Position numbers and translations under genes: made by a program | Shown: positions 1 to 7,730 of the stretch, in pieces | Numbering within the stretch: position 1 is the stretch's first letter | Layout: each line of letters opens with the position of its first letter | The notes under the pieces: model-generated | The model's input: only the letters and a program-made list of their open reading frames with translations | Told to the model about the DNA's origin: nothing | The model's database searches: none | NCBI GenBank assembly: GCA_013290035.1 | Contig: JABCYT010000029.1 | Coordinates: 1 to 12,963 of the forward strand | Source of the DNA: Alphaproteobacteria bacterium | GTDB lineage: Bacteria > Pseudomonadota > Alphaproteobacteria > Reyranellales > Reyranellaceae | DNA length: 12,963 nt | Reading direction: 5' to 3'

Positions 1-436
1 GCGCCGCCAGGATCGCCCGGACCTCGGGCGATAGGTACCCCTCTTCGATCGAGTAGCGCACGAGGAAGACTGCGGCCAGAGCCAGGGTGATCGCCCCGAT
101 CCACAGGAAGGCGCGCGCGCCCAGGCGCTGCTCCCAACCGGCGCTGGCCGGCTCAGGGACGGGCGCGCGCGCCGGCGCCGGCATGATCTCGTCGGGTGTG
201 GGAGCCGGGTCGAAAGGCGGTGCTGGCGGCGGCGCCGCAATTTCGGCGGCCGGCGCTTCGAACGGCGGCGGCAGGGCGGCACCTTCCGCCATCTGCCGCC
301 TGATCGCGGCAAGATCGGCCGCGAGCCTCTCGTTCTCGTCGCCCAGGCGCGACGTCCGCACGAGCGCCACGATGGCGAGGATGGGTGTGCCGACGGCCCA
401 GGCGACTCCGAGCAGGATCAGAAGGACTTCGTCCAC
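1..436 (-). CDS. DUF2339 family membrane protein, N-terminal part (runs off the window)
   Basis: This is the first 145 codons of a larger gene whose 3' end lies beyond base 1. The GTG start at 436 opens a hydrophobic segment (about residues 3-25, VLLILLGVAWAVGTPILAIV). A charged, coiled-coil-like stretch follows (about 28-52), then a long Pro/Ala-rich linker (about 55-100), then the beginning of a membrane region: WEQRLGARAFLWIGAITLAL followed by VRYSIEEGYLSP. That order (N-terminal helix, Pro-rich linker, Trp-rich entry into many transmembrane helices, 'Y..E.G.L.P..R') is the hallmark of DUF2339 proteins, which are usually very large multi-pass inner-membrane proteins of unknown function. 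The start is chosen because no other in-frame start fits near the N-terminal helix; the ribosome-binding site is weak. It lies 30 bases after the amidohydrolase stop on the same strand and may be co-transcribed with it. Confidence 0.8.
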   Translation of the reverse strand, partial: MDEVLLILLGVAWAVGTPILAIVALVRTSRLGDENERLAADLAAIRRQMAEGAALPPPFEAPAAEIAAPPPAPPFDPAPTPDEIMPAPARAPVPEPASAGWEQRLGARAFLWIGAITLALAAVFLVRYSIEEGYLSPEVRAILAA

Positions 437-466
437 TGTGACCCCGCGACCGGCACGCCCTCCCGG

Positions 467-1702
467 CTATTCGGCGGCGACGCGGGCGGCTTGCCGGACG
501 AACGCCGCGCGGTTGTCCTTGGCGACGATGCCGCGCTTCACCACCATGCGGTGGTTCTCCTTGCGCGCGGCGCGCTTGATGTCGGCCAGCGCATCGCCGT
601 CGCACACCACGAAGTCGGCGCTGTTGCCTTCCTTGACCCGTCCCTGGTCGGCAAGCCGCATCAGATCGGCGGCGCTCGCCGTCGAGAAGAACAACGAATC
701 GCGGCTCGAGATGCCGATCTCGCACATATATTCGAGTTCGCGAGCGTTCTCGCCGTGGCGGTTGTGCGGCGTGCCGGCGTCAGTGCCCATGGCGATGCGG
801 CCGCCCGCCTTGTAGTACATCTTGATCGAGGCGATGTGGCGGTCGAACACGCGGCGGGCTTTCTCGATCACGTAGTCGGGGATCGAGCGGTCACCGTCGT
901 CGTAGCCCTTGAGGATGTTCTTGACGGCGGCCAGCGTCGGCACCAGCCACACGCCGCGCTCCTTCATTTCCGTGATGCACTCGTCGGTCATGAAAATGCC
1001 GTGCTCGATCGAATCGATGCCGCCGCGCACGGCGTTCAGGATGCCGAGCGCGCCCTGGGCATGGCTGGCGCAGCATTTGTGGAAACGATGCGCCTCGCTG
1101 ATGCCGGCCTTCATCTCCTCGGCCGAATAATGCGCATCCTCGGGATTGACGCCTGGTGTCATGACGCCGCCGGTCGCCATGATCTTGACCAGGTCGGAGC
1201 CGGCATGGACCTGCTCGCGCACCGCCTTCACCACCTCGTCGAGGCCGTCGGCAACGCGTCCGGTGCGATTGCCGTGGCCGCCGGTCATGCAGATCATGCG
1301 ACCGGCGCAACGCATGGTCGGGCCGAGGAACTTGCCGGCGTTGAACGCATCACGCATGGCGAATTCGATGTAGTCCTTGCCGCCGCAGTCGCGCACGGCG
1401 GTGATGCCGCCTTCCAGCGTATTGCGCATCAGCTCCATGCCGCGCACGGCGAGCTGGGCGGCGCTCATGCGATCCTGCACCGCGCCGGGATTGCCTTCGG
1501 CGCCCGACAGCGAATGGACATGGCAGTCGATGATGCCCGGGATCAGCGTGCCGCCGGCGGTGTCGACCTTCTCGCCGGCGAAGCCCGCGAACTCTCCGGC
1601 CGGCGCAACGCGCTTGACCTTGCCGTCCTCCTCCAGCACCGCGTGCCCATCCTGCACCTTTTCGCCATCGAACAGACGACCGCCGACATACAACGTGGCC
1701 AT
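467..1702 (-). CDS. Metal-dependent amidohydrolase (imidazolonepropionase/Xaa-Pro dipeptidase-like)
   Basis: A 411-residue protein of the amidohydrolase superfamily, COG1228-like, predicted cytoplasmic. An N-terminal beta-sandwich part (1-55) leads into the metal-binding barrel. Visible ligands are the H-x-H pair in DCHVH (His61, His63), Lys173 in LVKIMATGG (candidate carboxylated bridging lysine), His214 in ASHAQG, His234 in IEHG, and Asp308 in GTDAG, the catalytic aspartate. The C-terminus returns to the sandwich with the usual 'G.V..G..ADFVV.DGD' stretch (about 354-371). The full metal set suggests an active binuclear hydrolase. Relatives cleave Xaa-Pro, Xaa-Arg or Xaa-Lys dipeptides or cyclic amides; the substrate here cannot be told. 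The ATG at 1702 has a GGGAG sequence 7 bases upstream. The reading frame stays open far upstream but that part overlaps the TPR gene, so it is not used. Confidence 0.93.
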   Translation of the reverse strand: MATLYVGGRLFDGEKVQDGHAVLEEDGKVKRVAPAGEFAGFAGEKVDTAGGTLIPGIIDCHVHSLSGAEGNPGAVQDRMSAAQLAVRGMELMRNTLEGGITAVRDCGGKDYIEFAMRDAFNAGKFLGPTMRCAGRMICMTGGHGNRTGRVADGLDEVVKAVREQVHAGSDLVKIMATGGVMTPGVNPEDAHYSAEEMKAGISEAHRFHKCCASHAQGALGILNAVRGGIDSIEHGIFMTDECITEMKERGVWLVPTLAAVKNILKGYDDGDRSIPDYVIEKARRVFDRHIASIKMYYKAGGRIAMGTDAGTPHNRHGENARELEYMCEIGISSRDSLFFSTASAADLMRLADQGRVKEGNSADFVVCDGDALADIKRAARKENHRMVVKRGIVAKDNRAAFVRQAARVAAE

Positions 1703-1785
1703 TGACCCACTCCCGAGTTGAAACGTGACGGGACTTTGCCTGCACGCCTGCGGCGCGGCAAGGACCAGCCGCCGGTTGGCCCTGC

Positions 1786-2382
1786 CTAGCGACCAGCCGT
1801 GCGCTGGCCGCAGCCCAGCGGATCGGACGGCTCGTCGCCGCCCATCGCCTTCAGGCGGTCGATTTCGTCGTCGATTCCGACGATGTGCGGGTTGTACTTG
1901 CGCGCCAGTTCGAAGGCCGCGACCGCGCGCGGATACTCGCCCATTTCCGCGCGGATCATGCCGAGACCCGAATAGGCGCCGAAATGGCGGGGCTCGCGCT
2001 TGATGGTTTCGCAGATGTCGGACAGCGAGGCCGTGAAGTCGCCGAGCAACCAATAGGCCGTCGCCCGCTTGTTCCACGCCTCGGAAAGCTCGGGCGCGAT
2101 CTCGATCAGCCGGCTGAAGGTCTCGACCGACGTCTTGAGCTCGTGCTGCTGCATCTCGGACATGCCGCGCATCATCAGCAGGCGCTGCTCGGTCTCGGGG
2201 ACCATGGTCCATTGCTCCCAGATCGCCGCTTCCAGGGACTGGATCGCCATCGGATCGGTCGCGGTCTGAAGTTTGGCAAACAAGGTGTCGAGCATGTTGT
2301 TGCTCCCGCCGTTCTGCGCCGACGCGTTCGCCCCCAGCATCACGCCGAGGAGCATGGCAAGGCAAGCACGAAGGAGGGTCAT
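1786..2382 (-). CDS. Exported TPR-repeat protein
   Basis: A 198-residue protein with an N-terminal signal peptide (residues 1-22, hydrophobic core LLRACLAMLLGVMLG, likely cut after ANASA). Three tetratricopeptide-like helix pairs follow, at about 66-97, 100-133 and 134-167. They show the usual small/aromatic pattern, for example AWNKRATAYWLLGDF and AYSGLGMIRAEMGEYPRAVAAF. It is probably periplasmic and should act as a protein-protein binding scaffold; its partner is not evident. The ATG at 2382 is set by an AAGGA ribosome-binding site about 7 bases upstream and by the signal peptide. A longer frame reaching 2634 lies inside glcF and is a shadow. The gene starts 7 bases after glcF stops, so it is almost certainly the tail of the glcE-glcF transcript. 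An exported TPR protein is not a standard glycolate-oxidase subunit. Confidence 0.88.
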   Translation of the reverse strand: MTLLRACLAMLLGVMLGANASAQNGGSNNMLDTLFAKLQTATDPMAIQSLEAAIWEQWTMVPETEQRLLMMRGMSEMQQHELKTSVETFSRLIEIAPELSEAWNKRATAYWLLGDFTASLSDICETIKREPRHFGAYSGLGMIRAEMGEYPRAVAAFELARKYNPHIVGIDDEIDRLKAMGGDEPSDPLGCGQRTAGR

Positions 2383-2389
2383 GGTGTCC

Positions 2390-3709
2390 TTAAAGCAGGG
2401 CCGCCGGCTTAGGGCCGCCGGTCGCCCAATCGAGCAACTCGACGGTATGTGCAATCGGAATGGCAGTGCCGTCGGCGATATTGCCGATGCAGCCGAAGTT
2501 GCCGGCGGCGATGATGTCGGGCCGCACGCTTTCGATGTTGACGACCTTGCGGTCGCGCAGGCGGCGCGACAGCTCGGGCTGCAGCACCTGATAGGTGCCC
2601 GCCCAGCCGCAACAGATGTGTCCTTCGGGGACATCCTTGACGATGAAGCCCGCGTCGCGGAGCAGCTTCTTGGGTTGCTCGATCACCTTCTGGCCGTGCT
2701 GCATCGAACAGGCCGAATGATACGCCACGGTGAGCGGCCGTGCGGTCACGTTCGCGAGACCGACTTCGAGCATTAGCTCGCTCACGTCCTTGGCGAGGCT
2801 CGCCACCCGCCGGGCCTTTTCCTTCCACAGGGGATCGTCGGCCAGCATGTCGCCGTAGTCCTTCACCGTGGTGCCGCAGCCGGAGGCGTTGATCACGATG
2901 GCGTCGAGACCGGCGCCATCGATCTCGCGCAACCACGCCTCGATGTTGCGCTTGGCGAGTTCGATGGCCTGCCCGTTCCGACCGATATGCTGGACCGAGG
3001 AGCCGCAGCAGACCGAGCCGGCGGCGTTCACCACCTCGATGTCGTGCCGCGTCAACAGCCGCACCGTGGCTTCGTTGACTTGGGGCGCCAGGACCTGCTG
3101 GCCGCAGCCCGGCATCAGCGCCACCCGCTTGCGGCGCAGCCCCGCTGCCGGGAAGGTCTGCGGCCGGTCGACCGGCGAGGGTCCGGCGAGCCGGTCCGGT
3201 ACTGCCTCGAGCATCGCCTTCAGCCGGCGCAGGAAGGTGGCGCCGCCGGGATCGGCGCTTGCCGACGGCAGCAGCATCGCCAGCGGCTTGGCGAGCCGGC
3301 CCAGCACCATGGCCCAGCGGAACGCCGCCGGCCGCGGCATCAACCAGGCCAGCACGCCGCGCAGGAAGCGATCGGACAGCGCGCGCGTATAGCGAGTCTC
3401 GATGTGATGCCGGCCATGGTCGACCAGATGCATGTAGTTCACGCCCGACGGGCAGGTCGTCATGCAGGAAAGGCACGAGAGACAGCGATCGACGTGCCTG
3501 ACTTCGGACTCGCTGGGCGCACGGTCGCCCTCCAGCATCGCCTTGATGAAGTAAATGCGGCCACGCGGGCTGTCGCGCTCGTCGCCCAGTAGAAGAAAGG
3601 TCGGGCAGGTGGCGGTGCAGAAGCCGCAATGCACGCACTTGCGCAGGATATGCTCGCTGCGCGCAGTCTCCGGATCGGCGAGCTGGGCCAGGGTGAAGTT
3701 GGTCTGCAT
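2390..3709 (-). CDS. glcF: Glycolate oxidase iron-sulfur subunit GlcF
   Basis: A 439-residue protein matching the full family length. It carries two [4Fe-4S] ferredoxin motifs near the N-terminus: CVHCGFCTATCP (Cys25, 28, 31, 35) and CLSCLSCMTTCP (Cys76, 79, 82, 86). The C-terminal half has two cysteine-rich CCG domains, with CCGSS near residue 235 and HICCGWAGTY near 368, as in GlcF and heterodisulfide-reductase-like proteins. It passes electrons from the GlcD/GlcE flavoproteins to the respiratory quinone pool while glycolate is oxidised to glyoxylate at the inner membrane. The ATG at 3709 is 2 bases past the glcE stop codon, with only a weak ribosome-binding site, so translation is probably coupled to glcE. 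All eight ferredoxin cysteines and both CCG motifs are present, so it appears intact. Confidence 0.96.
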   Translation of the reverse strand: MQTNFTLAQLADPETARSEHILRKCVHCGFCTATCPTFLLLGDERDSPRGRIYFIKAMLEGDRAPSESEVRHVDRCLSCLSCMTTCPSGVNYMHLVDHGRHHIETRYTRALSDRFLRGVLAWLMPRPAAFRWAMVLGRLAKPLAMLLPSASADPGGATFLRRLKAMLEAVPDRLAGPSPVDRPQTFPAAGLRRKRVALMPGCGQQVLAPQVNEATVRLLTRHDIEVVNAAGSVCCGSSVQHIGRNGQAIELAKRNIEAWLREIDGAGLDAIVINASGCGTTVKDYGDMLADDPLWKEKARRVASLAKDVSELMLEVGLANVTARPLTVAYHSACSMQHGQKVIEQPKKLLRDAGFIVKDVPEGHICCGWAGTYQVLQPELSRRLRDRKVVNIESVRPDIIAAGNFGCIGNIADGTAIPIAHTVELLDWATGGPKPAALL

Positions 3710-3711
3710 CG

Positions 3712-4902
3712 CTAGGTCATCCGCCCGGGATTGAAGAGACGCTTGGGATCGAAGCTTTCCTTCACCCGGCTGGCCAGCGCGGCCAGCGCGGTCGGCTGAG
3801 GCTGGAAGACCGGCACACTCGCCCGCACGGACTCGGCGGCACGGATCAGGGTGGCATGCCCGCCGGCAGAACCGAGCGCTCCACGCACGATTTCGTGGTC
3901 AGCGTCGGCGCTTGTCGGCAAAGCGAGCCAGATCAGACCGCCCGACCAGTCGTAAAACGTTTCCGCGGCTGGACGTCTTGCCTTGATGCGCGTGACGATG
4001 CCCGGGCCTTCCGTGGGCGGGCAAGAGATCTTCCAAACGATGGCGTCCTGATCTGCCTTGAGCGGCGCCACATCGCGCACTTCACGCCAGAAAGCGCGGC
4101 TTTCGAGGGTACCGAGCTCTTCCATTTTCGCGCCCGACGCCCTCAGCAAGTCGCGCAGGCCCCTCAGCCGTGCCTCGACCGAAGGTGCGACGCCTTCGAT
4201 GCGAAGAGCCGTTCGGTCGCCGACATGGGCCGCGCCGGAGACGTCGTGCGGGCTGCCCAGGGCGGCACACATCACCTTCACGGCCGCCTCGTCGGCGAGG
4301 CCGAGCAGCAGCAGGGTGCGCGTCTGGTCGGGCGCGGGCAGGACTTTTATCGAGACCTCGTCGAGCACGGCCAAGGTGCCCCACGAGCCGGCCAAAAGCT
4401 TGGAGAGATCATAGCCGGTGACGTTCTTCATCACCTTGCCGCCCGACTTGAAGGCCTCGCCGCGGCCATTGACGCCGCTGAAGCCCAAAAGGTGGTCGCG
4501 CGCGGCGCCCGCCGACACGCGGCGCGAGCCGGCGAGGTTGCCCATCACCGCGCCGACCAGCGTCCCCTGCCCCGCCTCGAGACCGAGCAGCGGCCCGAGA
4601 TCGGGCGGCTCGAAAGCCAGCATCTGGTTGCGCTGCGCCAGCAAGGCCTCGACCTCGCTGAGCGGCGTGCCGGCGCGCAGGGTGACGACCAGTTCCTCGG
4701 GTGCATAATCGACGACGCCCGAGAGACCCGAGAGGTCGAGCACCTGGTCGCAGCGCATGGGCTTGCCCAAGGCGAGCTTGCTGCCCTGGCCCCGCACGTC
4801 GAGCGTGACGCCGTCGTTCAGCGCCCACTCCACCGCCTGCCGCAGCTCCTTCGCGTCGCGCGGCTTGATCGTGCCTGCCATGCTCCGAGGATCCAAACTC
4901 AT
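3712..4902 (-). CDS. glcE: Glycolate oxidase FAD-binding subunit GlcE
   Basis: A 396-residue flavoprotein of the FAD-linked oxidase (PCMH-type) family, the usual size for GlcE or slightly above. FAD-binding motifs are VRGQGSKLALG (about 36-46), GNLAGSRR with the following S.GAARDHLLG (about 121-140), and GGKVMKNVTGYDLSKL (about 154-169), the signature that separates GlcE from GlcD. The C-terminus ends with the family-typical KRLFNPGRM. It works with GlcD and GlcF in glycolate dehydrogenase. The start is uncertain: the ATG at 4902 has no clear ribosome-binding site, while an in-frame ATG at 4881 (MAGTIKPRDAKEL) begins where many homologues begin, but its GGAG lies only one base away. A weak TATCTT -10-like box at about 4914-4919 on this strand would give a very short leader. 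The gene is divergent from the binding-protein-like gene at 4971. Confidence 0.95.
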   Translation of the reverse strand: MSLDPRSMAGTIKPRDAKELRQAVEWALNDGVTLDVRGQGSKLALGKPMRCDQVLDLSGLSGVVDYAPEELVVTLRAGTPLSEVEALLAQRNQMLAFEPPDLGPLLGLEAGQGTLVGAVMGNLAGSRRVSAGAARDHLLGFSGVNGRGEAFKSGGKVMKNVTGYDLSKLLAGSWGTLAVLDEVSIKVLPAPDQTRTLLLLGLADEAAVKVMCAALGSPHDVSGAAHVGDRTALRIEGVAPSVEARLRGLRDLLRASGAKMEELGTLESRAFWREVRDVAPLKADQDAIVWKISCPPTEGPGIVTRIKARRPAAETFYDWSGGLIWLALPTSADADHEIVRGALGSAGGHATLIRAAESVRASVPVFQPQPTALAALASRVKESFDPKRLFNPGRMT

Positions 4903-4970
4903 TAATCTGTCACAAGATAGCAGCCGCGAAGCATGTTGAGATGAGGAAGTTTCACGCCTGGAGGACGCTC

Positions 4971-5960
4971 ATGCGTAGGGGACGTTTGCTCGCTCCACTG
5001 CTCATTCTGGTGACCGCCTTGGCCAGCGTATCCGCCACGGCCCAGAGCGTGTCGTGGCCGGCCTTCGGGCCGCTGCGCAACTTGCTGCGGTTCGACGGCT
5101 TCACCGACACGGTGCCCGACTTCGTCGGGCCGATCGACGGCAGCGCGCAGCTTACGATCTTCACCGAAGGCAATCACTATCCGGTGCTGTTGCCGCTGGT
5201 CCTGCAACGCTTTCCGGAATGGTGCCGCGCCCACCAGGCCTGCGACGCCGATCCAGCCGGGATCCTGGTCGTCACCCTGCCGCAGCCCATGGTCGTACGC
5301 ATGCTGACCGAGGGCGGCATTTCCCTGGGCAATGCCGTCCTGCCGGTCGGTCCGGACAAGCCGGTATTCCCCGACCTCGTGATGGCCGGCCTGGCGCCCC
5401 TGCGCCAGCTCCGCGCGGCCGGCGTCGTCGAAGGACAGGCGCGGATCTTTGCGCATACGCTCGGCATGGGAATGCTCCTATCGAAGACGGTGGCCGGTGT
5501 CGACGATCTCGACCAGTTCTCCCGCCGCATCAACCGGCTCATCGTTGCCAGCCCGAGCGAGCCCGGCGCGCGCCAGCAATATCGCGCGACCTTGGCGGCG
5601 CAGCTCGGCGAGACGGCGACAGCGCAGCTGTTCGGCCACGAAGTGGTGACGTTTGCCGGACGACTCGGCATCCAGCACCGGGACGTGCCCTATGCCCTGA
5701 TCAACGATCTCGCGGACGGCGGCCTGATCTTCAGCCATCTCGCGAATTTCTACGCCGCCGCTTTTCCCGAACGGCTGCGCGCGCTTGGCGTGCCCGGCGC
5801 CGAGCGCTTCGGCCAGGACATCGCGATCGTCCGAACGACGCGCAGCCATGCGCTTGCCGTCTCGTTCGAACGCTTCTTCATGGAAGTGGCGCCGACCGCC
5901 TATCCAGAGGGTGGGTTCGCCGTGCTCGGCCCGACCTTCGGCACACCGGTCGATCTCTGA
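4971..5960 (+). CDS. Orphan periplasmic substrate-binding-like protein (ModA-like, PBP type 2)
   Basis: A 329-residue exported protein. Residues 1-24 form a Sec signal peptide (MRRGRLL then a Leu/Ala core, likely cut after SATA); there is no lipobox. The mature part resembles type 2 periplasmic binding proteins of the molybdate/ModA kind: a first lobe with LTIFTEGNHYPVLLPLVL (about 61-78), a middle ASPSEPGARQQYRATLAAQLG stretch like the ModA hinge region, then VTFAGRLGIQHRDVPYALIND and ADGGLIFSHLANFYAAAFP. It has only two cysteines (Cys85 and Cys91), plausibly a disulfide. The ligand is unknown and no transporter gene is adjacent, so a signalling or chaperone-like role is possible. The ATG at 4971 is chosen over 4941 because a GGAGG lies 6 bases upstream. 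Its stop is 11 bases from the convergent glcD stop, with no terminator in between. Confidence 0.78.
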   Translation: MRRGRLLAPLLILVTALASVSATAQSVSWPAFGPLRNLLRFDGFTDTVPDFVGPIDGSAQLTIFTEGNHYPVLLPLVLQRFPEWCRAHQACDADPAGILVVTLPQPMVVRMLTEGGISLGNAVLPVGPDKPVFPDLVMAGLAPLRQLRAAGVVEGQARIFAHTLGMGMLLSKTVAGVDDLDQFSRRINRLIVASPSEPGARQQYRATLAAQLGETATAQLFGHEVVTFAGRLGIQHRDVPYALINDLADGGLIFSHLANFYAAAFPERLRALGVPGAERFGQDIAIVRTTRSHALAVSFERFFMEVAPTAYPEGGFAVLGPTFGTPVDL

Positions 5961-5971
5961 CCGCGCGCGCC

Positions 5972-7453
5972 TCAAAATCGCGGAATGTCGGGGAACGGCA
6001 ACTTGTTGTGATGCACGACGACGCGGCCGAGCTCGGCGCAGCGGCGGAGCTGGGGGAAGACCTTGCCGGGATTGAGCAGGTGGTCGGGATCGAAGGCGCA
6101 TTTCACGCGCACCTGCTGGTCGAGGTCGATCTCGGTGAATTGCTCGCCCATCAGGTCGCGTTTCTCGATGCCGACACCGTGCTCGCCGGTCAGCACGCCG
6201 CCCACGCGCACGCAAAGCCGCAGGATGTCGGCGCCGAATTCCTCGGCGCGTCGCAGCTCGTCGGGGTCGTTGGCGTCGAACAGGATCAGCGGGTGCAGAT
6301 TGCCGTCGCCGGCATGGAAGACGTTGACGACGCGCAGACGATGCTTCTTCGACATCTGCCGCATCTCGGCCAGCACCTCGACCAGCTTGCCGCGCGGCAC
6401 CGAGCCGTCGAGGCACATGTAGTCGGGCGTGATCTGGCCGACCGCGGGGAACGCCGCCTTGCGGCCGGCCCAGAACAGCACCCTCTCCTGCTCGTCCTGG
6501 CTCACCCGCACCGTCGTGGCGCCGCGGTCGCGGGCGATCTCCGCCACGCGTTCCACGAGGTAGTCGACCTCGATCGAAGGGCCGTCGAGCTCGACGATCA
6601 GCAGGGCCTCGGCGTCCATGGGGTAGCCCGCGCCGACATAGGCCTCGGCGCACTTCACAGCGTCCTTGTCCATCATCTCCATGCCGCCGGGAATGATGCC
6701 CGAGGCGATGACGGCCGCGACGCATTCCGCGGCGCCCGCCTCGGTCGGAAAGCCCAGCAGCACGGCGCGCGCCGTCGAGGGCTTGCGCAGCAACCGCACC
6801 GTCGCCTCGGTGACGACGCCGAGAAGCCCTTCGGAGCCGGTCATCAGGCCCATCAGGTCGTAACCTTCCGAGTCGAGGTGCTTGCCGCCCAGGCGCACGA
6901 CCTCGCCGGTCATCAGCACCATCTCGATGCCCAAAAGGTTGTTGGTGGTGAGGCCGTATTTCAGGCAGTGCACCCCGCCGGAATTCTCCGCCACGTTGCC
7001 GCCGATCGAGCAGGCGATCTGCGAACTGGGGTCGGGCGCGTAGTAGAATCCCTCATGCTCGACCGCCTTGGAGATGCCGAGGTTGGTGACGCCGGGCTGC
7101 ACCCGGGCGCAACGATTGGCGTAGTCGATCTCGAGCACGCGGTTGAACTTGCCGAGGCCCAGCAGGATGGCGTCGCCCACCGGCATGGAACCGCCCGACA
7201 GCGAGGTGCCGGCGCCGCGCGGCACGACCTTGACCTTGTTGTCCTGGCAATAGCGCAGGATGGCCGAGACCTGCGCCACGCTCTCGGGCAGCACGACCAC
7301 GAGCGGCATCTGGCGGTAGGCCGACAGCGCGTCGCATTCGTAGGGACGCATGCCGTCGAGATCGTCGATCACGCCCTCGCCCGGCACGATGGCGCGCAAG
7401 GCGGCCACGATCTCGGACCGGCGGGCGAGAATGGCGGGATCGAGCGGCGGCAT
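5972..7453 (-). CDS. glcD: Glycolate oxidase FAD-linked subunit GlcD
   Basis: A 493-residue flavoprotein, close to the usual GlcD length. The N-terminal FAD-binding domain carries PRGAGTSLSGG (about 78-88), YAPDPSSQ (about 138-145), IGGNVAENSGGVHCLKYG (about 150-167) and the LMTGSEGLLGVVTEA signature (about 203-217). The C-terminal FAD-oxidase domain carries VFHAGDGNLHPL, VGGVLTGEHGVGIEKRDLM (candidate active-site histidines) and the closing HLLNPGKVFP. GlcD oxidises glycolate, and in relatives D-lactate or D-2-hydroxy acids, so the exact substrate is inferred from glcE and glcF close by. Start choice: the ATG at 7453 has GAGG 7 bases upstream; alternatives are ATG at 7459 and TTG at 7477. 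An intrinsic terminator ends only 27 bases upstream, so the gene needs either read-through from rpmJ or a promoter hidden in or before that terminator. Confidence 0.95.
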   Translation of the reverse strand: MPPLDPAILARRSEIVAALRAIVPGEGVIDDLDGMRPYECDALSAYRQMPLVVVLPESVAQVSAILRYCQDNKVKVVPRGAGTSLSGGSMPVGDAILLGLGKFNRVLEIDYANRCARVQPGVTNLGISKAVEHEGFYYAPDPSSQIACSIGGNVAENSGGVHCLKYGLTTNNLLGIEMVLMTGEVVRLGGKHLDSEGYDLMGLMTGSEGLLGVVTEATVRLLRKPSTARAVLLGFPTEAGAAECVAAVIASGIIPGGMEMMDKDAVKCAEAYVGAGYPMDAEALLIVELDGPSIEVDYLVERVAEIARDRGATTVRVSQDEQERVLFWAGRKAAFPAVGQITPDYMCLDGSVPRGKLVEVLAEMRQMSKKHRLRVVNVFHAGDGNLHPLILFDANDPDELRRAEEFGADILRLCVRVGGVLTGEHGVGIEKRDLMGEQFTEIDLDQQVRVKCAFDPDHLLNPGKVFPQLRRCAELGRVVVHHNKLPFPDIPRF

Positions 7454-7480
7454 CTGCATGCCTCGGTCATACGCCAAATG

Positions 7481-7514
7481 AAAAAGCGGCGGAAGCCGAG
7501 GGCCTCCGCCGCTT
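7481..7514 (-). terminator. Intrinsic terminator after rpmJ
   Basis: A perfect 10-base-pair stem (7505-7514 with 7484-7493) with an 11-base loop. On the minus strand it is followed by five U residues that overlap the base of the stem. It lies 34 bases after the rpmJ stop and just before glcD, so it should end rpmJ transcription and limit read-through into glcD. Confidence 0.82.
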
Positions 7515-7548
7515 GGATCAGAAAGACAGACCGGCGCCTAGCCGATAA

Positions 7549-7674
7549 CTACCCTTGGCGGGCCTTGAAGCGCGGGTTGGTCTTGTTGATGACGTAGACG
7601 CGGCCCTTGCGGCGCACGATGCGGCTGTCCTTGTGGCGGGCCTTCACGGACTTGAGCGAATGACGGATCTTCAT
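7549..7674 (-). CDS. rpmJ: 50S ribosomal protein L36 (zinc-free type)
   Basis: A 41-residue, strongly basic protein starting [18 protein letters not shown] and containing [22 protein letters not shown], the alphaproteobacterial L36 form. It sits in the large ribosomal subunit and helps stabilise the 23S rRNA fold. It has no cysteines, so it is the 'C-minus' version that does not bind the zinc ion held by the CxxC-type L36. As usual in alphaproteobacteria it is not in the main ribosomal-protein operon. The ATG at 7674 follows a GAGAAG-like ribosome-binding site. It has its own promoter (7731-7759), a terminator-like hairpin in its leader, and an intrinsic terminator downstream. Confidence 0.97.
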   Translation of the reverse strand: MKIRHSLKSVKARHKDSRIVRRKGRVYVINKTNPRFKARQG

Positions 7675-7686
7675 GGTTCTTCTCAA

Positions 7687-7710
7687 CAAAAAGCCCCGGC
7701 CGGGCCGGGG
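7687..7710 (-). terminator. Terminator-like hairpin in the rpmJ leader (possible attenuator)
   Basis: A perfect 17-base GC palindrome (arms 7694-7701 and 7703-7710). Read on the minus strand it is followed by C and then five U residues (7688-7692). This is the form of an intrinsic terminator, but it lies between the predicted rpmJ promoter and the rpmJ start codon (13 bases before the ATG). No minus-strand gene lies just upstream for it to terminate. Attenuation of rpmJ, or protection of the mRNA 5' end, are possible roles. Confidence 0.65.
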
Positions 7711-7730
7711 AGAATTCCGAATGCGGGCGG

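Noticed and set aside
491..1705. A 404-codon plus-strand frame antisense to the amidohydrolase
   Set aside because: The His/Ala-rich translation mirrors the real gene's codons and has no start site or domain support; the minus-strand amidohydrolase has a full set of catalytic motifs.
2409..3638. A 409-codon minus-strand frame overlapping glcF
   Set aside because: Arg/Ala-rich frame shadow of glcF, which carries the iron-sulfur and CCG motifs in its own frame.
4903..4970. Clear divergent promoters between glcE and the exported-protein gene
   Set aside because: Only a weak -10-like TATCTT on the minus strand and no convincing -35; nothing near consensus on the plus strand, so no promoter is annotated.
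5054..7597. An 847-codon open frame on the plus strand across the binding-protein-like gene and antisense to glcD
   Set aside because: It is a by-product of high GC and codon bias. The translation is low-complexity (Arg, Ala, His-rich) without domains, while the overlapping genes match known families.
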